Source: Sphingomonas sp. BGYR3
GTDB taxonomy: Bacteria; Pseudomonadota; Alphaproteobacteria; Sphingomonadales; Sphingomonadaceae
Direction of reading: 5' to 3'
Assembly (NCBI RefSeq): GCF_025153455.1
Contig: NZ_JANZNT010000001.1
Location: 496,001 to 560,000 of the forward strand
DNA length: 64,000 nucleotides
Shown one piece after another: positions 55,507-64,000 of the stretch. The notes below the pieces were generated by a model that searched no databases, was not told where the DNA came from, and saw only the letters and a list, made by a program, of their open reading frames with translations. A program made the position numbers and the translations under genes. Each line of letters starts with the position of its first letter. Position 1 is the first letter of the stretch.

Positions 55507-57443
55507 CGCTGACCCCCGCCTTTCTCGACGAATTACGCGCACGCACCACGCTGTCTGCGCTGGTCGGGCGGACGGTCAAGCTTGTCCGGGCGGGGCGGGA
55601 ATACAAGGCGTGCTGTCCGTTCCACAACGAAAAGACGCCCAGTTTCTGGGTCAATGACGACAAAGGCTTTTACCACTGTTTCGGATGCGGGGCGCATGGC
55701 GATGCCATCCGCTGGATGACCGATCAGCGCGGCCTTGGCTTTATCGATGCGGTCAAGGAACTGTGCGACGCCGCCGGGATGCAGATGCCAGCGCCCGACC
55801 CGCGCGCGGCGGAAAAGGCGGAGCGGGCCAAGGGGCTGCACGAGGCGTGCGCCGATGCCGCCGCCTGGTACGCCGATCAGCTGTGGGGCGTGAACGGGGC
55901 GGAGGCCCGCGCCCTGCTGGAGCGGCGCGGCATCCGGGCACAGACGGCGCGCACATTCGGCATGGGCTTTGCGCCGGACAGCCGCCGGGGCATCCGTGAC
56001 GCGCTGAAGGACTATGGCGACCGTCTGCTGATCGAGGCGGGGCTGCTGATCGAGGTGGAGGGCAAGGAGCCGTATGACCGGTTCCGCGGCCGGTTGATGA
56101 TCCCGATCCGCGATCCGCGCGGCCGCGTCATCGCGTTCGGCGGCCGCATCATCGGGGATGGGGAGCCCAAATATCTGAACTCGCCCGAAACCCCGCTGTT
56201 CGACAAGGGGCGGCAACTGTACAACCTCGACCGCGCCAGCGCCGCCGCGCGCCGGACGGGGCGAATCATCGCGGTCGAAGGGTATATGGACGTGATCGCG
56301 CTCGCCCAGGCCGGGTTTGAGGAGGCGGTCGCCCCGCTTGGCACCGCGATGACCGAGCATCAGCTGGAACGGCTGTGGCGGATGGCGGATGTCCCCATCC
56401 TGTGCTTCGACGGCGACAGTGCGGGGCAAAAGGCCGGGATCCGCGCCGCCACCCGCGCCCTGCCCATGCTGGCGCCGGGGCGCAGCCTGTCGTTCGTCAC
56501 CCTGCCCCAGGGTCAGGACCCGGACGACCTGGTCCGCTCTGCCGGACCGGCTGCGTTCGAGGCGCTGCTGGCCAAGCCCGAACCGCTGGTCGACCGGTTG
56601 TGGCGGCACGAACTGGCTGCCGAGCCGCTTGATACGCCGGAACAGCGCGCCGGGCTGAAGCGGCGGCTGACCACCCATGCCCGTGCCATTGCCGATCGCG
56701 GCGTGGGCGAGGAATATCTGGCCGAGTTTCGCAACCGGGCGGACGCGCATTTCGCCCCGCCCCGCCGCGACAATCCCGGCGGCAGCGCGCCCCGCCGTCC
56801 CCAGATGCGCGGCCAGCGGGGCAAGCCGTGGTGGACCCCGCCCGATCCGCCCCCGGTGGACGAGGCGCGGGCGATCGGTGCCGGCGGCATCGACCGGGTG
56901 CTGGCCAAGGCTGTGCTGGCCGGCCTGATCCGCCATCCGGCCGAAATTGCCCGGCATCTGGAGGTGCTGCATTCGCTTGCCCGCGCCGACACCGCCCTGT
57001 CCCGCCTGTTCGAAGCGGTGATCGATGTCGCGCTGGAGGATCAGGCGCTTGATACCGAACGCCTGCGCACCATATTGGCGAAATCCGGTTTCGATCAGAT
57101 GGCAACCGACATGCTGCGTGCGGACGGTCTTGCGTTCAGTTTCACCCGGCCGATCGCGAATGGCGAGGCGGACGATCCGGTCCGGCATGCCGAAATTGAC
57201 GACCAGCGCCGCCGCGCCGCATCCGATCTGGGTGAGGCGATCGCGATCCTGGCCGCAGGGCCACGGGTGGAACGAGCACTGGCAGAGGCGACCGCTGCGG
57301 CATCCGCCAGTGACGATCCCGCCGCGTTCGACCGCCAGCAGGCCTTGCTGCGCGAGTCGATTGCCTTGAAGGCACGGCTTGCAAATCTGATGGTATCGGA
57401 CAAAGACGATTTAGAATCACCGCGTTCGGGCAGCGCGGGATGA
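55503..57443 (+). CDS. dnaG: DNA primase
   Basis: DnaG synthesises RNA primers at the replication fork. The 646-residue protein has a CHC2 zinc finger ([14 protein letters not shown] then [12 protein letters not shown]), the RNA polymerase core domain with a TOPRIM motif ([17 protein letters not shown] then [11 protein letters not shown]) and a helicase-binding C-terminus. The start is a GTG overlapping the yqeY stop. rpoD follows 16 bases later, giving the yqeY-dnaG-rpoD group; rpsU is not present in it. Confidence 0.97.
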   Translation: MTLTPAFLDELRARTTLSALVGRTVKLVRAGREYKACCPFHNEKTPSFWVNDDKGFYHCFGCGAHGDAIRWMTDQRGLGFIDAVKELCDAAGMQMPAPDPRAAEKAERAKGLHEACADAAAWYADQLWGVNGAEARALLERRGIRAQTARTFGMGFAPDSRRGIRDALKDYGDRLLIEAGLLIEVEGKEPYDRFRGRLMIPIRDPRGRVIAFGGRIIGDGEPKYLNSPETPLFDKGRQLYNLDRASAAARRTGRIIAVEGYMDVIALAQAGFEEAVAPLGTAMTEHQLERLWRMADVPILCFDGDSAGQKAGIRAATRALPMLAPGRSLSFVTLPQGQDPDDLVRSAGPAAFEALLAKPEPLVDRLWRHELAAEPLDTPEQRAGLKRRLTTHARAIADRGVGEEYLAEFRNRADAHFAPPRRDNPGGSAPRRPQMRGQRGKPWWTPPDPPPVDEARAIGAGGIDRVLAKAVLAGLIRHPAEIARHLEVLHSLARADTALSRLFEAVIDVALEDQALDTERLRTILAKSGFDQMATDMLRADGLAFSFTRPIANGEADDPVRHAEIDDQRRRAASDLGEAIAILAAGPRVERALAEATAAASASDDPAAFDRQQALLRESIALKARLANLMVSDKDDLESPRSGSAG

Positions 57444-57459
57444 GTTTCGAGGGTTTTTG

Positions 57460-59490
57460 ATGGCGAAGTCGAATGGCGGCGGGGATGACACGATCGAGGC
57501 TGGTGACGCGCCGCTGATTGATCTGAACGAAGGTTCGATCAAAAAGCTGATCGCGCGCGCGAAAAAGCGCGGCTACATCACCGTCGATCAGCTCAACGAA
57601 ATGCTGCCTCAGGATCAGTTCTCGTCCGAACAGATCGAGGATGTGATGTCGGCACTGTCCGACATGGGCGTCAATGTGGTCGAGAACGAGGATGCCGGCG
57701 AGGACGGCGAGGCGGAGGAAGATCCCGCCGATGATCTCGATTCGGGCGATGGCGGCGATGATGGCACGCTGATCGTCGAGACCAAGAAGAAGGAAACCGT
57801 CGACCGCACGGACGATCCCGTCCGGATGTACCTGCGCGAGATGGGCGCGGTCGAACTGCTCAGCCGCGAGGGCGAAATCGCCATCGCCAAGCGGATCGAG
57901 GCGGGTCGGGACACGATGATCCTGGGCCTGTGCGAATCGCCCATCACCTTCAACGCGATCATCGGCTGGTCCACGGCCCTGAACGAAGGGACGATGCAGC
58001 TGCGCGAGATCCTGGATCTCGATGCCATGCTGTCCAAGGATCCGGCGCCCGAATCGCTCTCCGACGAGGACGAGGAAGGCGATGGCGAGATCAGCGAAAA
58101 GACCGCTGGTCCGTCGTTCAAGGAAGAAGAGGATATCGAGGAGGAATCGGCCGACGAGGACGATGACGAATCGATGACCGAGCGGCGCGCGCGCCGGCCG
58201 TCCGACGATGAGGACGAGGACAACACGCTCAGCCTTGCCCAGATGGAAGAACAGCTCAAGCCGCAGGCGCTTGAAAAGTTCGCCAACATCACGGCCATCT
58301 ACAAGAAGTTTTCCAAGGTGCAGCAGGCGCGCATCGACGCCATGGCTGCCGGTGCCGAATTCTCGTCGGCCGATGAAAAGAAATATCAGAAGCTGCGCGA
58401 AGACCTGACCGCAGAGGTCGAAAGCGTGCAGTTCCATCAGGCCAAGATCGAATATCTGGTCGATCAGCTGTACAGCTATAACCGGCGCCTGACCGCGCTG
58501 GGCGGCCAGATGCTGCGCCTTGCCGAACGGCACAAGGTGCCGCGCGCCGCTTTCCTCGCCTCCTATATGGGCAGCGAGCTTGACGAGAACTGGCTGACCT
58601 CGGTCGCCGGGATCGACAAGAAGTGGAAGGCGTTTGCCGAGAACGAATCCGACGGCGTTGATCGCATCCGCGTCGAAATCGCCGAAATCTCGCAGGCGAC
58701 GGGCATGAGCCTGGCGGAGTTCCGCCGCATCGTGAACATGGTGCAAAAGGGCGAGCGCGAAGCGCGGATCGCCAAGAAGGAAATGGTTGAGGCGAACCTC
58801 CGCCTCGTCATCTCCATCGCCAAGAAATACACCAACCGCGGGCTTCAGTTCCTGGATCTGATTCAGGAGGGCAATATCGGCCTGATGAAGGCGGTCGATA
58901 AGTTTGAATATCGCCGCGGCTACAAGTTCAGCACCTATGCGACGTGGTGGATTCGTCAGGCGATTACCCGGTCGATCGCGGATCAGGCGCGGACGATCCG
59001 CATCCCGGTGCACATGATCGAAACGATCAACAAGCTGGTCCGCACCAGCCGCCAGTTTCTGCACGAGCAGGGCCGCGAACCGACGCCGGAGGAAATGGCC
59101 GAGCGCCTGTCCATGCCACTCGAAAAGGTTCGCAAGGTGATGAAGATCGCCAAGGAGCCGATCAGCCTCGAAACGCCGATCGGCGACGAGGAAGACAGCC
59201 ATCTGGGCGATTTCATCGAGGACAAGAATGCCGTCATCCCGGTGGATGCAGCCATTCAGGCAAACCTCAAGGAAACCGTCACCCGCGTGCTCGCCTCGCT
59301 GACGCCGCGTGAGGAGCGCGTTCTTCGCATGCGGTTCGGCATCGGCATGAATACCGACCATACGCTGGAAGAAGTGGGTCAGCAATTCAGCGTGACCCGC
59401 GAGCGTATCCGGCAGATCGAGGCCAAGGCGCTCCGCAAGCTGAAGCATCCCAGCCGCAGTCGGAAGATGCGTAGTTTCCTGGATCAATAG
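57460..59490 (+). CDS. rpoD: RNA polymerase primary sigma factor (sigma-70)
   Basis: RpoD directs housekeeping promoter recognition. The 676-residue protein has region 1.1, then the acidic, variable insert (residues about 60-280 with [12 protein letters not shown]). Region 2 is [20 protein letters not shown] through [20 protein letters not shown], region 3 is [18 protein letters not shown], and the region 4 helix-turn-helix is [20 protein letters not shown]. The ATG at 57460 follows GAGGG; a TTG at 57457 is less likely. Strong conservation makes this certain. Confidence 0.98.
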   Translation: MAKSNGGGDDTIEAGDAPLIDLNEGSIKKLIARAKKRGYITVDQLNEMLPQDQFSSEQIEDVMSALSDMGVNVVENEDAGEDGEAEEDPADDLDSGDGGDDGTLIVETKKKETVDRTDDPVRMYLREMGAVELLSREGEIAIAKRIEAGRDTMILGLCESPITFNAIIGWSTALNEGTMQLREILDLDAMLSKDPAPESLSDEDEEGDGEISEKTAGPSFKEEEDIEEESADEDDDESMTERRARRPSDDEDEDNTLSLAQMEEQLKPQALEKFANITAIYKKFSKVQQARIDAMAAGAEFSSADEKKYQKLREDLTAEVESVQFHQAKIEYLVDQLYSYNRRLTALGGQMLRLAERHKVPRAAFLASYMGSELDENWLTSVAGIDKKWKAFAENESDGVDRIRVEIAEISQATGMSLAEFRRIVNMVQKGEREARIAKKEMVEANLRLVISIAKKYTNRGLQFLDLIQEGNIGLMKAVDKFEYRRGYKFSTYATWWIRQAITRSIADQARTIRIPVHMIETINKLVRTSRQFLHEQGREPTPEEMAERLSMPLEKVRKVMKIAKEPISLETPIGDEEDSHLGDFIEDKNAVIPVDAAIQANLKETVTRVLASLTPREERVLRMRFGIGMNTDHTLEEVGQQFSVTRERIRQIEAKALRKLKHPSRSRKMRSFLDQ

Positions 59491-59495
59491 GCAAT

Positions 59496-59514
59496 CGCAT
59501 CCGAATCGGATGCG
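59496..59514. terminator. Stem-loop after rpoD
   Basis: CGCATCCGA-A-TCGGATGCG has 9-bp perfect arms and follows the rpoD stop by six bases. The T-run is poor (TTAACC), so termination is probable but not certain. Confidence 0.45.
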
Positions 59515-59699
59515 TTAACCGGACCTGTTCGGTGACCGCATCATTTCGGTAAATTGCTGAAATGCCGTATTCCGGCATAGCCGGTGTTCGGCAAATTGCG
59601 CGGTCCTGCTGCGCATTTGGTGCGATTTCGGACCAAGACGGGTTTGGACTGATCCGGCATCTGTGCGATCCTCCCCTCAACCAGAATGGGAGGGACGGC

Positions 59700-60626
59700 A
59701 TGTCGGCTCTTGCGGGCGCGAACGGCGCTAATGCACCGGTTACGGTATCTGCGTCCGAACTGGTCCGAAATTTTGGCGAGTGGCAGGACCGGGCGCTCAA
59801 CCGCCCGGTATTCATCAACAAGCGTGGCCGTTCGCGACTGGTCCTGATGGCCAGCGAGCTGCTGGACGCTGCGCGCAGCGATGCGGCCGACCGGCCGGGC
59901 GATGGATCGGATGCAGGGCATCCGGTGATGGAGGCGCTGCCCCTTCCCGTCCTGCTGATGGACGATCGCCTGATCATCCGCTGGCATAACCGGGCGGCGC
60001 GCGACCTGTTCGGCGATGGCGATGCCCCGATGATCGGCGCGCGGTTCGATGAACTGCCAATGTTCGCGGGCAATGATTATCCCACCGCGATCCTGCGGCG
60101 CGTTGCCCTTACCCGCATGGCCGACGCGATGGAGCTGGCTGTCGGCGAAATCGGCCGGGAACGGCAGCTGTCCCTGTCGATGCAGCCGATTGCCAACGGG
60201 GTCGCCCTGATCGCGCGCGACATGGGCCTGCACCATGCGCTCGCCACGGCCCAGGCTGCGCTCGGCGCGCTCGACGAGGCGATGGCGATGCTGCCCGGCG
60301 TCGCAACGCTGCGGATCAATCCGCGCGGTTATTGCGCGGGATCGACGGCATCGCTGGCTAGACTGACCGGGCTTTCCGCGCCGGCGCTGGAACAGGTTCG
60401 GGTGGCCAGCCTGTTCGATATCGGCTCCCGCGTGGCCGTTACCGATGCGGTCAATGCGGTGTTTGCCGATGGTGCCCCCCGGGTGATCGGGGCGACCCTG
60501 CTGGCCAATGGCCATGATCCGGTTGCGGTGATGGTCGCGCTCGGCCCGATCTTCGGCGGCGCGACCATCCTGTCGGTGCAGGCCGTACTGGCCGTGCGTC
60601 AGGGCGACAAAATGCTGCCTGCTTAA
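59700..60626 (+). CDS. Phd/YefM antitoxin-like domain fused to PAS-like domains
   Basis: The 308-residue protein starts with residues 16-62 that look like a Phd/YefM antitoxin N-terminus: VTVSASELVRNFGEWQDRAL, then NRPVFINKRGRSRLVLMASE. A PAS-like domain follows (LPVLLMDDRLIIRWHNRAAR, about residues 80-170), with a second PAS-like region around 200-300 (LRINPRGYCAGSTASLARLT). No toxin gene is adjacent. The ATG at 59700 has GGGAGGG upstream; longer starts are less convincing. It may be a DNA-binding sensor. The domain assignments are by eye, so this needs a profile search. Confidence 0.6.
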   Translation: MSALAGANGANAPVTVSASELVRNFGEWQDRALNRPVFINKRGRSRLVLMASELLDAARSDAADRPGDGSDAGHPVMEALPLPVLLMDDRLIIRWHNRAARDLFGDGDAPMIGARFDELPMFAGNDYPTAILRRVALTRMADAMELAVGEIGRERQLSLSMQPIANGVALIARDMGLHHALATAQAALGALDEAMAMLPGVATLRINPRGYCAGSTASLARLTGLSAPALEQVRVASLFDIGSRVAVTDAVNAVFADGAPRVIGATLLANGHDPVAVMVALGPIFGGATILSVQAVLAVRQGDKMLPA

Positions 60627-60650
60627 ACCCCCTCTTTACCGCCATTGCCT

Positions 60651-61376
60651 ATGGTCGCCGCGCAGAACGAGGCGGTCGGCGCGATGGACGCCGGCTTGCG
60701 GGAGCATGACGACACGATGGCACAGGCGGCAGTTCACGGTTTCGGTAACGCTTGGGATGCCCTGTCGGCGCTGATCGAGGCGGATGGAGCGCATACGCAC
60801 CGGTTCATCGGCCGAGCCAGCGAATCCGGCTTTCCCGAACGCGATCTGGCCGACATCGTGCACCATCTGTGCGTGCTGCACGGGCGCTATCCGGGGCTGA
60901 TCGACCTGGCCGCCAGCCATGGCGATCCCGCCGAAGCAGCCCAATGGGCCGCCGATGCCGCCGGCGCCTTTGCCGCAGAGCGCGGTTTCCTTGCCCGTCT
61001 GGTTTCCGCGGTCGGCCCCCTGCCCAGCACGCCGGGCCAGGCCGAGGCAGAGGCTGCCGTTGCGGCCCAGCGGCACGCGCTGGACATGCTGGGCCGGTCC
61101 GATCGTCGCGGCTGCGCGCTGGGCGCTGCGGTTGCCCTCACCCTGGACTGGCCTGGGCTGCGCCTGGTGATGGACAATGTCGCCAACCGGCTGGGCGTCA
61201 CCCCGCCCCGCCTTGCGCTTCCCGAACGCTATGAAACCGCAGCGATGGTCGAGCAGGTTGCCGGCAGCACGCCGGTGGAGCGCGCGCTTCTGTTCGGTGC
61301 GCAACAGCTGATCAGTCAGCATCGCGGCCTGTGGGATCTGCTTGCCGCGCGCGCCGATGCGCGCAGCCGGATCTGA
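60651..61376 (+). CDS. Conserved hypothetical protein, possibly sphingomonad-specific
   Basis: The 241-residue protein is soluble and helical, with no catalytic motif I recognise. Notable segments are ALIEADGAHTHRFIGRASES and AMVEQVAGSTPVERALLFGA. The ATG at 60651 follows a CCCTCTTTACC stretch with no strong ribosome site; a TTG at 60645 is in frame. It is 24 bases after the Phd-PAS gene, so the two may form one transcript. I give no function. Confidence 0.65.
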   Translation: MVAAQNEAVGAMDAGLREHDDTMAQAAVHGFGNAWDALSALIEADGAHTHRFIGRASESGFPERDLADIVHHLCVLHGRYPGLIDLAASHGDPAEAAQWAADAAGAFAAERGFLARLVSAVGPLPSTPGQAEAEAAVAAQRHALDMLGRSDRRGCALGAAVALTLDWPGLRLVMDNVANRLGVTPPRLALPERYETAAMVEQVAGSTPVERALLFGAQQLISQHRGLWDLLAARADARSRI

Positions 61377-61447
61377 CCCCGTTTCGCTTGCCATGACCTG
61401 ACGCGCCGCTATGCACGGGTCCGTTGCAGAACGGAACGGAGTGGCTG

Positions 61448-62293
61448 ATGCGTTTTGACGGCACCGATCGCTATGTGGCGACCGACGATCTGCGGGTCGC
61501 GGTGAACGCCGCAGTCACGCTGCGCCGCCCCCTGCTGGTCAAGGGTGAGCCGGGCACGGGCAAGACCGTGCTGGCACAGGAAATCGCCCGCGCCATGGAT
61601 GCGCCGCTGATCGAATGGAACGTCAAATCGACGACCAAGGCGCAGCAGGGCCTGTATGAATATGATGCGGTGGCCCGGTTGCGCGATGGTCAGTTGGGCG
61701 ATCCGCGCGTCCACGACATCGGCAATTACATCCGCCGGGGCAAGCTGTGGGACGCCTTTGTCAGCGATCGCCTGCCGGTTCTGCTGATCGATGAGATCGA
61801 CAAGGCGGACATCGAGTTTCCGAACGACCTGCTTCAGGAACTCGATCGGATGGAGTTCCACGTTTATGAAACCGGTGAAACGGTGCGTGCCGCCGAACGG
61901 CCGGTCGTGGTCATCACGTCGAACAATGAAAAGGAATTGCCCGACGCGTTTCTGCGCCGCTGCTTCTTCCACTATATCCGGTTTCCGGACCGGGAAACGA
62001 TGCAGGCGATCATCGACGTGCACTTCCCCGGCATCCAGCAGCTGCTGGTCAGCCGCGCGCTCGACCTGTTCTATCAGGTGCGCGAGGTGCCGGGCATCAA
62101 GAAAAAGCCGTCCACGTCCGAGCTTCTCGACTGGCTGAAGCTGCTGCTGCACGAGGACATGCCGCTGGAGGTGCTGCAGAACCGGGATCCGACCAAGGCG
62201 ATCCCGCCGCTGCATGGCGCTCTGCTCAAGAACGAACAGGATGTGATGCTGTTCGAACGCTTGGCCTTCATGGCCCGCCGATCGGGCAACTGA
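61448..62293 (+). CDS. MoxR-family AAA+ ATPase
   Basis: The 281-residue protein has Walker A (VKGEPGTGKTVLA), Walker B (VLLIDEIDKAD), a sensor 1 region (VVVITSNNEKELPDAFLRR) and the C-terminal AAA lid. MoxR proteins remodel partner proteins, commonly a von Willebrand A-domain CoxE-type protein encoded next to them. Here the next gene is a CHAP-domain protein, and no vWA partner follows. The ATG at 61448 with CGGAG upstream is preferred over a TTG at 61424. Role is inferred from family only. Confidence 0.92.
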   Translation: MRFDGTDRYVATDDLRVAVNAAVTLRRPLLVKGEPGTGKTVLAQEIARAMDAPLIEWNVKSTTKAQQGLYEYDAVARLRDGQLGDPRVHDIGNYIRRGKLWDAFVSDRLPVLLIDEIDKADIEFPNDLLQELDRMEFHVYETGETVRAAERPVVVITSNNEKELPDAFLRRCFFHYIRFPDRETMQAIIDVHFPGIQQLLVSRALDLFYQVREVPGIKKKPSTSELLDWLKLLLHEDMPLEVLQNRDPTKAIPPLHGALLKNEQDVMLFERLAFMARRSGN

Positions 62294-62335
62294 CCGCAGC
62301 CAGCAACCCGATGTAAACCATCACGGGCATAGCGT

Positions 62336-62920
62336 ATGGCGATGCGCGTCGCCCGATTCCTGTCCCTTCCCGTGCTGTGCGGCCTGGTCATGGCCGTGCC
62401 CGTCGCCACGCCCGTCCGCGCGGGCAGTTGGTCCAGCTATGTCGGCGAATGCGTTCCCTTTGCCCGGCAGATGTCCGGTATTCAGATCTATGGCGATGCC
62501 TGGACCTGGTGGGATGCGGCAAAGGGCCGTTATGAGCGCAGCCGCACGCCGCGCGTGGGATCGGTGATCGTCTTCGAGCGCGCGGCGCACCTGCGCCTTG
62601 GCCATGTCGCGGTTGTCAGTCGCATCGTCGAGCGCCGCGTCCTGATGGTTACCCATGCCAACTGGTCCCGGTTCGGCGGCAAGCGCGGGCGCGCGGAACG
62701 CGACGTCACGCTGTTCGACGTGTCGGCCCGCGGCGACTGGAGCGAGGTCAAGGTGTGGTACCGCGACAATGACGGTCTGGGCTCCAGCCGCTATCCGATC
62801 GCCGGGTTCATCCATGGCCGCCCGGTTGGCGCCGGAACGCCCCCTGCCCGCCCCTCGCCCGAATTGACGGCAGAGGCACCGGACTTTGTCGGGTCGCTCA
62901 TTGACGCCTATGCCCGCTAG
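62336..62920 (+). CDS. Exported CHAP-domain amidase/endopeptidase
   Basis: The 194-residue protein has a signal peptide (cleavage near VRA-GSW, residue 29) and a CHAP domain, which cleaves peptidoglycan peptides in many members. The catalytic Cys is in SYVGECVPFARQ near residue 39, and the His is in RLGHVAVVSRIV near residue 90. The C-terminus is Pro/Ala-rich. The ATG at 62336 is used; a second ATG lies at 62342. It is 42 bases after the MoxR gene, and whether they share a transcript is unclear. Confidence 0.85.
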   Translation: MAMRVARFLSLPVLCGLVMAVPVATPVRAGSWSSYVGECVPFARQMSGIQIYGDAWTWWDAAKGRYERSRTPRVGSVIVFERAAHLRLGHVAVVSRIVERRVLMVTHANWSRFGGKRGRAERDVTLFDVSARGDWSEVKVWYRDNDGLGSSRYPIAGFIHGRPVGAGTPPARPSPELTAEAPDFVGSLIDAYAR

Positions 62921-62982
62921 GCAGGGGGACTTGATGGACCATGGGGCCAGCGCCTAAGGCTGTCGGCATGGCAGGGCAGGAC

Positions 62983-64000
62983 ATGGCAATGCGGCAATCC
63001 TGGCTTGCGATCGCCGGCATCACGCTGGCCGGCCTGGTCCTGCGATTGCTGTCCGCCCGCGGCGGGCTGTGGCTGGATGAGGCATGGTCGGCCCGCCTGG
63101 CGCATGATGTCGGCACGCCGCTTGGCATCTTTCTCAATATCAACCACGACAATAGCCATCACCTGAACTCACTATGGCTGCAGACCGTGGGGCTTGGCGC
63201 ACCGTCATGGCTTGCCCGGCTGCCCGCCATCGTCACCGGCACGCTTGCCGTCCCGGTCGCCGCGATGATCGCCGCGCCGCGCGGCCGATGGCCGATGATC
63301 GCAACCGCCATCCTGTTCGCACTATCGCCGATCCTCGTCACCATGGGGTCGGAAGCGCGGGGCTATGCCCCGATGGCGCTGGCGTTCCTCACTGCCATCC
63401 TGCTCGTCGACCGATGGCTGGCGCGCAGCGATGCGGCATATCGGCCCCAGATCGCGATCGCGCTGTGCTGTTTCCTCGGCATTTTCAGTCAGATGACCAT
63501 GTTGTTCGGGATCGTCGCGATGGGCGGCTGGGTGTTCTTTGCGCTGTGGCAGCGTGGCGGTCCTAAAAGTGCGTTCACGGGATCGCTGAGCCTGTTCTGG
63601 CCCGCCCTGCTGGCGACGTTGCTTGCGCTGGCGATCATCGCGGGCGCGGCGGCGGCCGATCCGCGCGGGTTTCAGTTCGGCAGCTACGAACCCTTTGACC
63701 TCAAGCTGTTCCTGCACGGCATCATCGAGATGTTCGGCTATACGATCGGCTGGCCTGTCAATTCGCTCTGGCTGCTGCCGCTGGTCGGCGGGGCGGTCAT
63801 CGTGGCGCGGTCCGCAGGGGCCAGCCGCATGGCCTTTTATCGCCTGGCTATCCTGGCCTTCCCTGCAATGCTGGCGCTGCTTCAGTCGGGCAATGTCGGC
63901 CATCCGCGCTATTACCTTGTCGCAGGCATCGCGCTGCTGCTGATGTTGGGGGAGATGACCGGCAGCGCCATCGCTTCGGCTGGCTGGCGCCGCGTCGCTG
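62983..64000 (+). CDS. Polytopic GT-C-like glycosyltransferase-type membrane protein (partial)
   Basis: The frame is open to the window edge (about 339 residues seen). Many membrane helices follow a short start, and the first loop contains GLWLDEAWSARL, the acidic DE motif typical of GT39/ArnT-like and other GT-C enzymes, then NHDNSHHLNS with conserved polar residues. Such enzymes transfer sugars from polyprenyl-phosphate donors in the periplasm. The start is taken as the ATG at 62983 (AGGGCAGG upstream); ATGs at 62941 and 62989 are alternatives. Substrate is unknown. Confidence 0.72.
   Translation, partial: MAMRQSWLAIAGITLAGLVLRLLSARGGLWLDEAWSARLAHDVGTPLGIFLNINHDNSHHLNSLWLQTVGLGAPSWLARLPAIVTGTLAVPVAAMIAAPRGRWPMIATAILFALSPILVTMGSEARGYAPMALAFLTAILLVDRWLARSDAAYRPQIAIALCCFLGIFSQMTMLFGIVAMGGWVFFALWQRGGPKSAFTGSLSLFWPALLATLLALAIIAGAAAADPRGFQFGSYEPFDLKLFLHGIIEMFGYTIGWPVNSLWLLPLVGGAVIVARSAGASRMAFYRLAILAFPAMLALLQSGNVGHPRYYLVAGIALLLMLGEMTGSAIASAGWRRVA

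Noticed and set aside
57142..59487. A 781-codon open frame antisense to rpoD
   Set aside because: It is a shadow of the strongly conserved sigma factor gene, with no ribosome site or recognisable domain.

Overview
The window is chromosomal DNA of a GC-rich alphaproteobacterium. The best fit is a sphingomonad (Sphingomonas or a close relative). Four features point there: the yqeY-dnaG-rpoD block beside carA/carB, the eno/ftsB/pdhA/pdhB grouping with a lipoyl domain fused to PdhB, a Caulobacter-style Weimberg xylose pathway, and intergenic palindromes of the kind I associate with sphingomonads. Genes are dense, and stop/start overlaps of the ATGA or GTGA type are very common. No insertion sequence, prophage, CRISPR array, rRNA or replication origin was seen.

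Region 1 (1-3.8 kb) is the end of an arginine succinyltransferase (AST) operon: an M20 zinc hydrolase, astA and astB, then a small membrane protein. Region 2 (3.8-26 kb) is a xylan utilisation locus. It encodes a GH10 xylanase, a GH67 alpha-glucuronidase, a GH43 and a GH3 exo-glycosidase, two SGNH-type esterases, a small secreted xylanase-CBM-like protein and two MFS transporters, one of them broken by a single-base frameshift. It also encodes the whole Weimberg route from D-xylose to 2-oxoglutarate: xylB dehydrogenase, xylC lactonase, xylD dehydratase, xylX dehydratase and a semialdehyde dehydrogenase. A LacI-family regulator gene lies in the middle. Near-identical 14-bp palindromes (consensus about TGATAGCGCTACCA) precede most of the transcription units, so the locus looks like one xylose-induced regulon.

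Region 3 (26-39.6 kb) is mixed housekeeping: tRNA-Arg(ACG), a membrane protein fused to a spermidine-synthase-like domain, a GNAT acetyltransferase, hemB, valS, trmFO and several membrane or hypothetical proteins. A GbsR/MarR-type regulator gene and its neighbour share an operator-like palindrome. Region 4 (39.7-42.8 kb) is a three-gene TadG/TadE/TadE cluster with visibly lower GC than its flanks. Region 5 (42.8-50 kb) holds pdhAB, ftsB, csaA, eno, a four-gene operon of small membrane-associated proteins, a DUF4170-like gene and greA.

Region 6 (50-64 kb) holds carB and carA, separated by a 329-bp spacer with a perfect 18-bp palindrome, followed by yqeY-dnaG-rpoD. After these come a protein joining a Phd/YefM-antitoxin-like N-terminus to PAS-like domains, an unrecognised protein, a MoxR AAA+ ATPase, a secreted CHAP-domain protein and the start of a polytopic GT-C-like membrane protein that runs off the window.

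The points most worth following are the xylan/xylose regulon with its operators and frameshifted transporter, the M20 hydrolase as a possible stand-in for AstE, the Phd-PAS fusion downstream of rpoD, and the paired operators of the GbsR-like regulator. Nothing here is an obviously new defence or mobile system.
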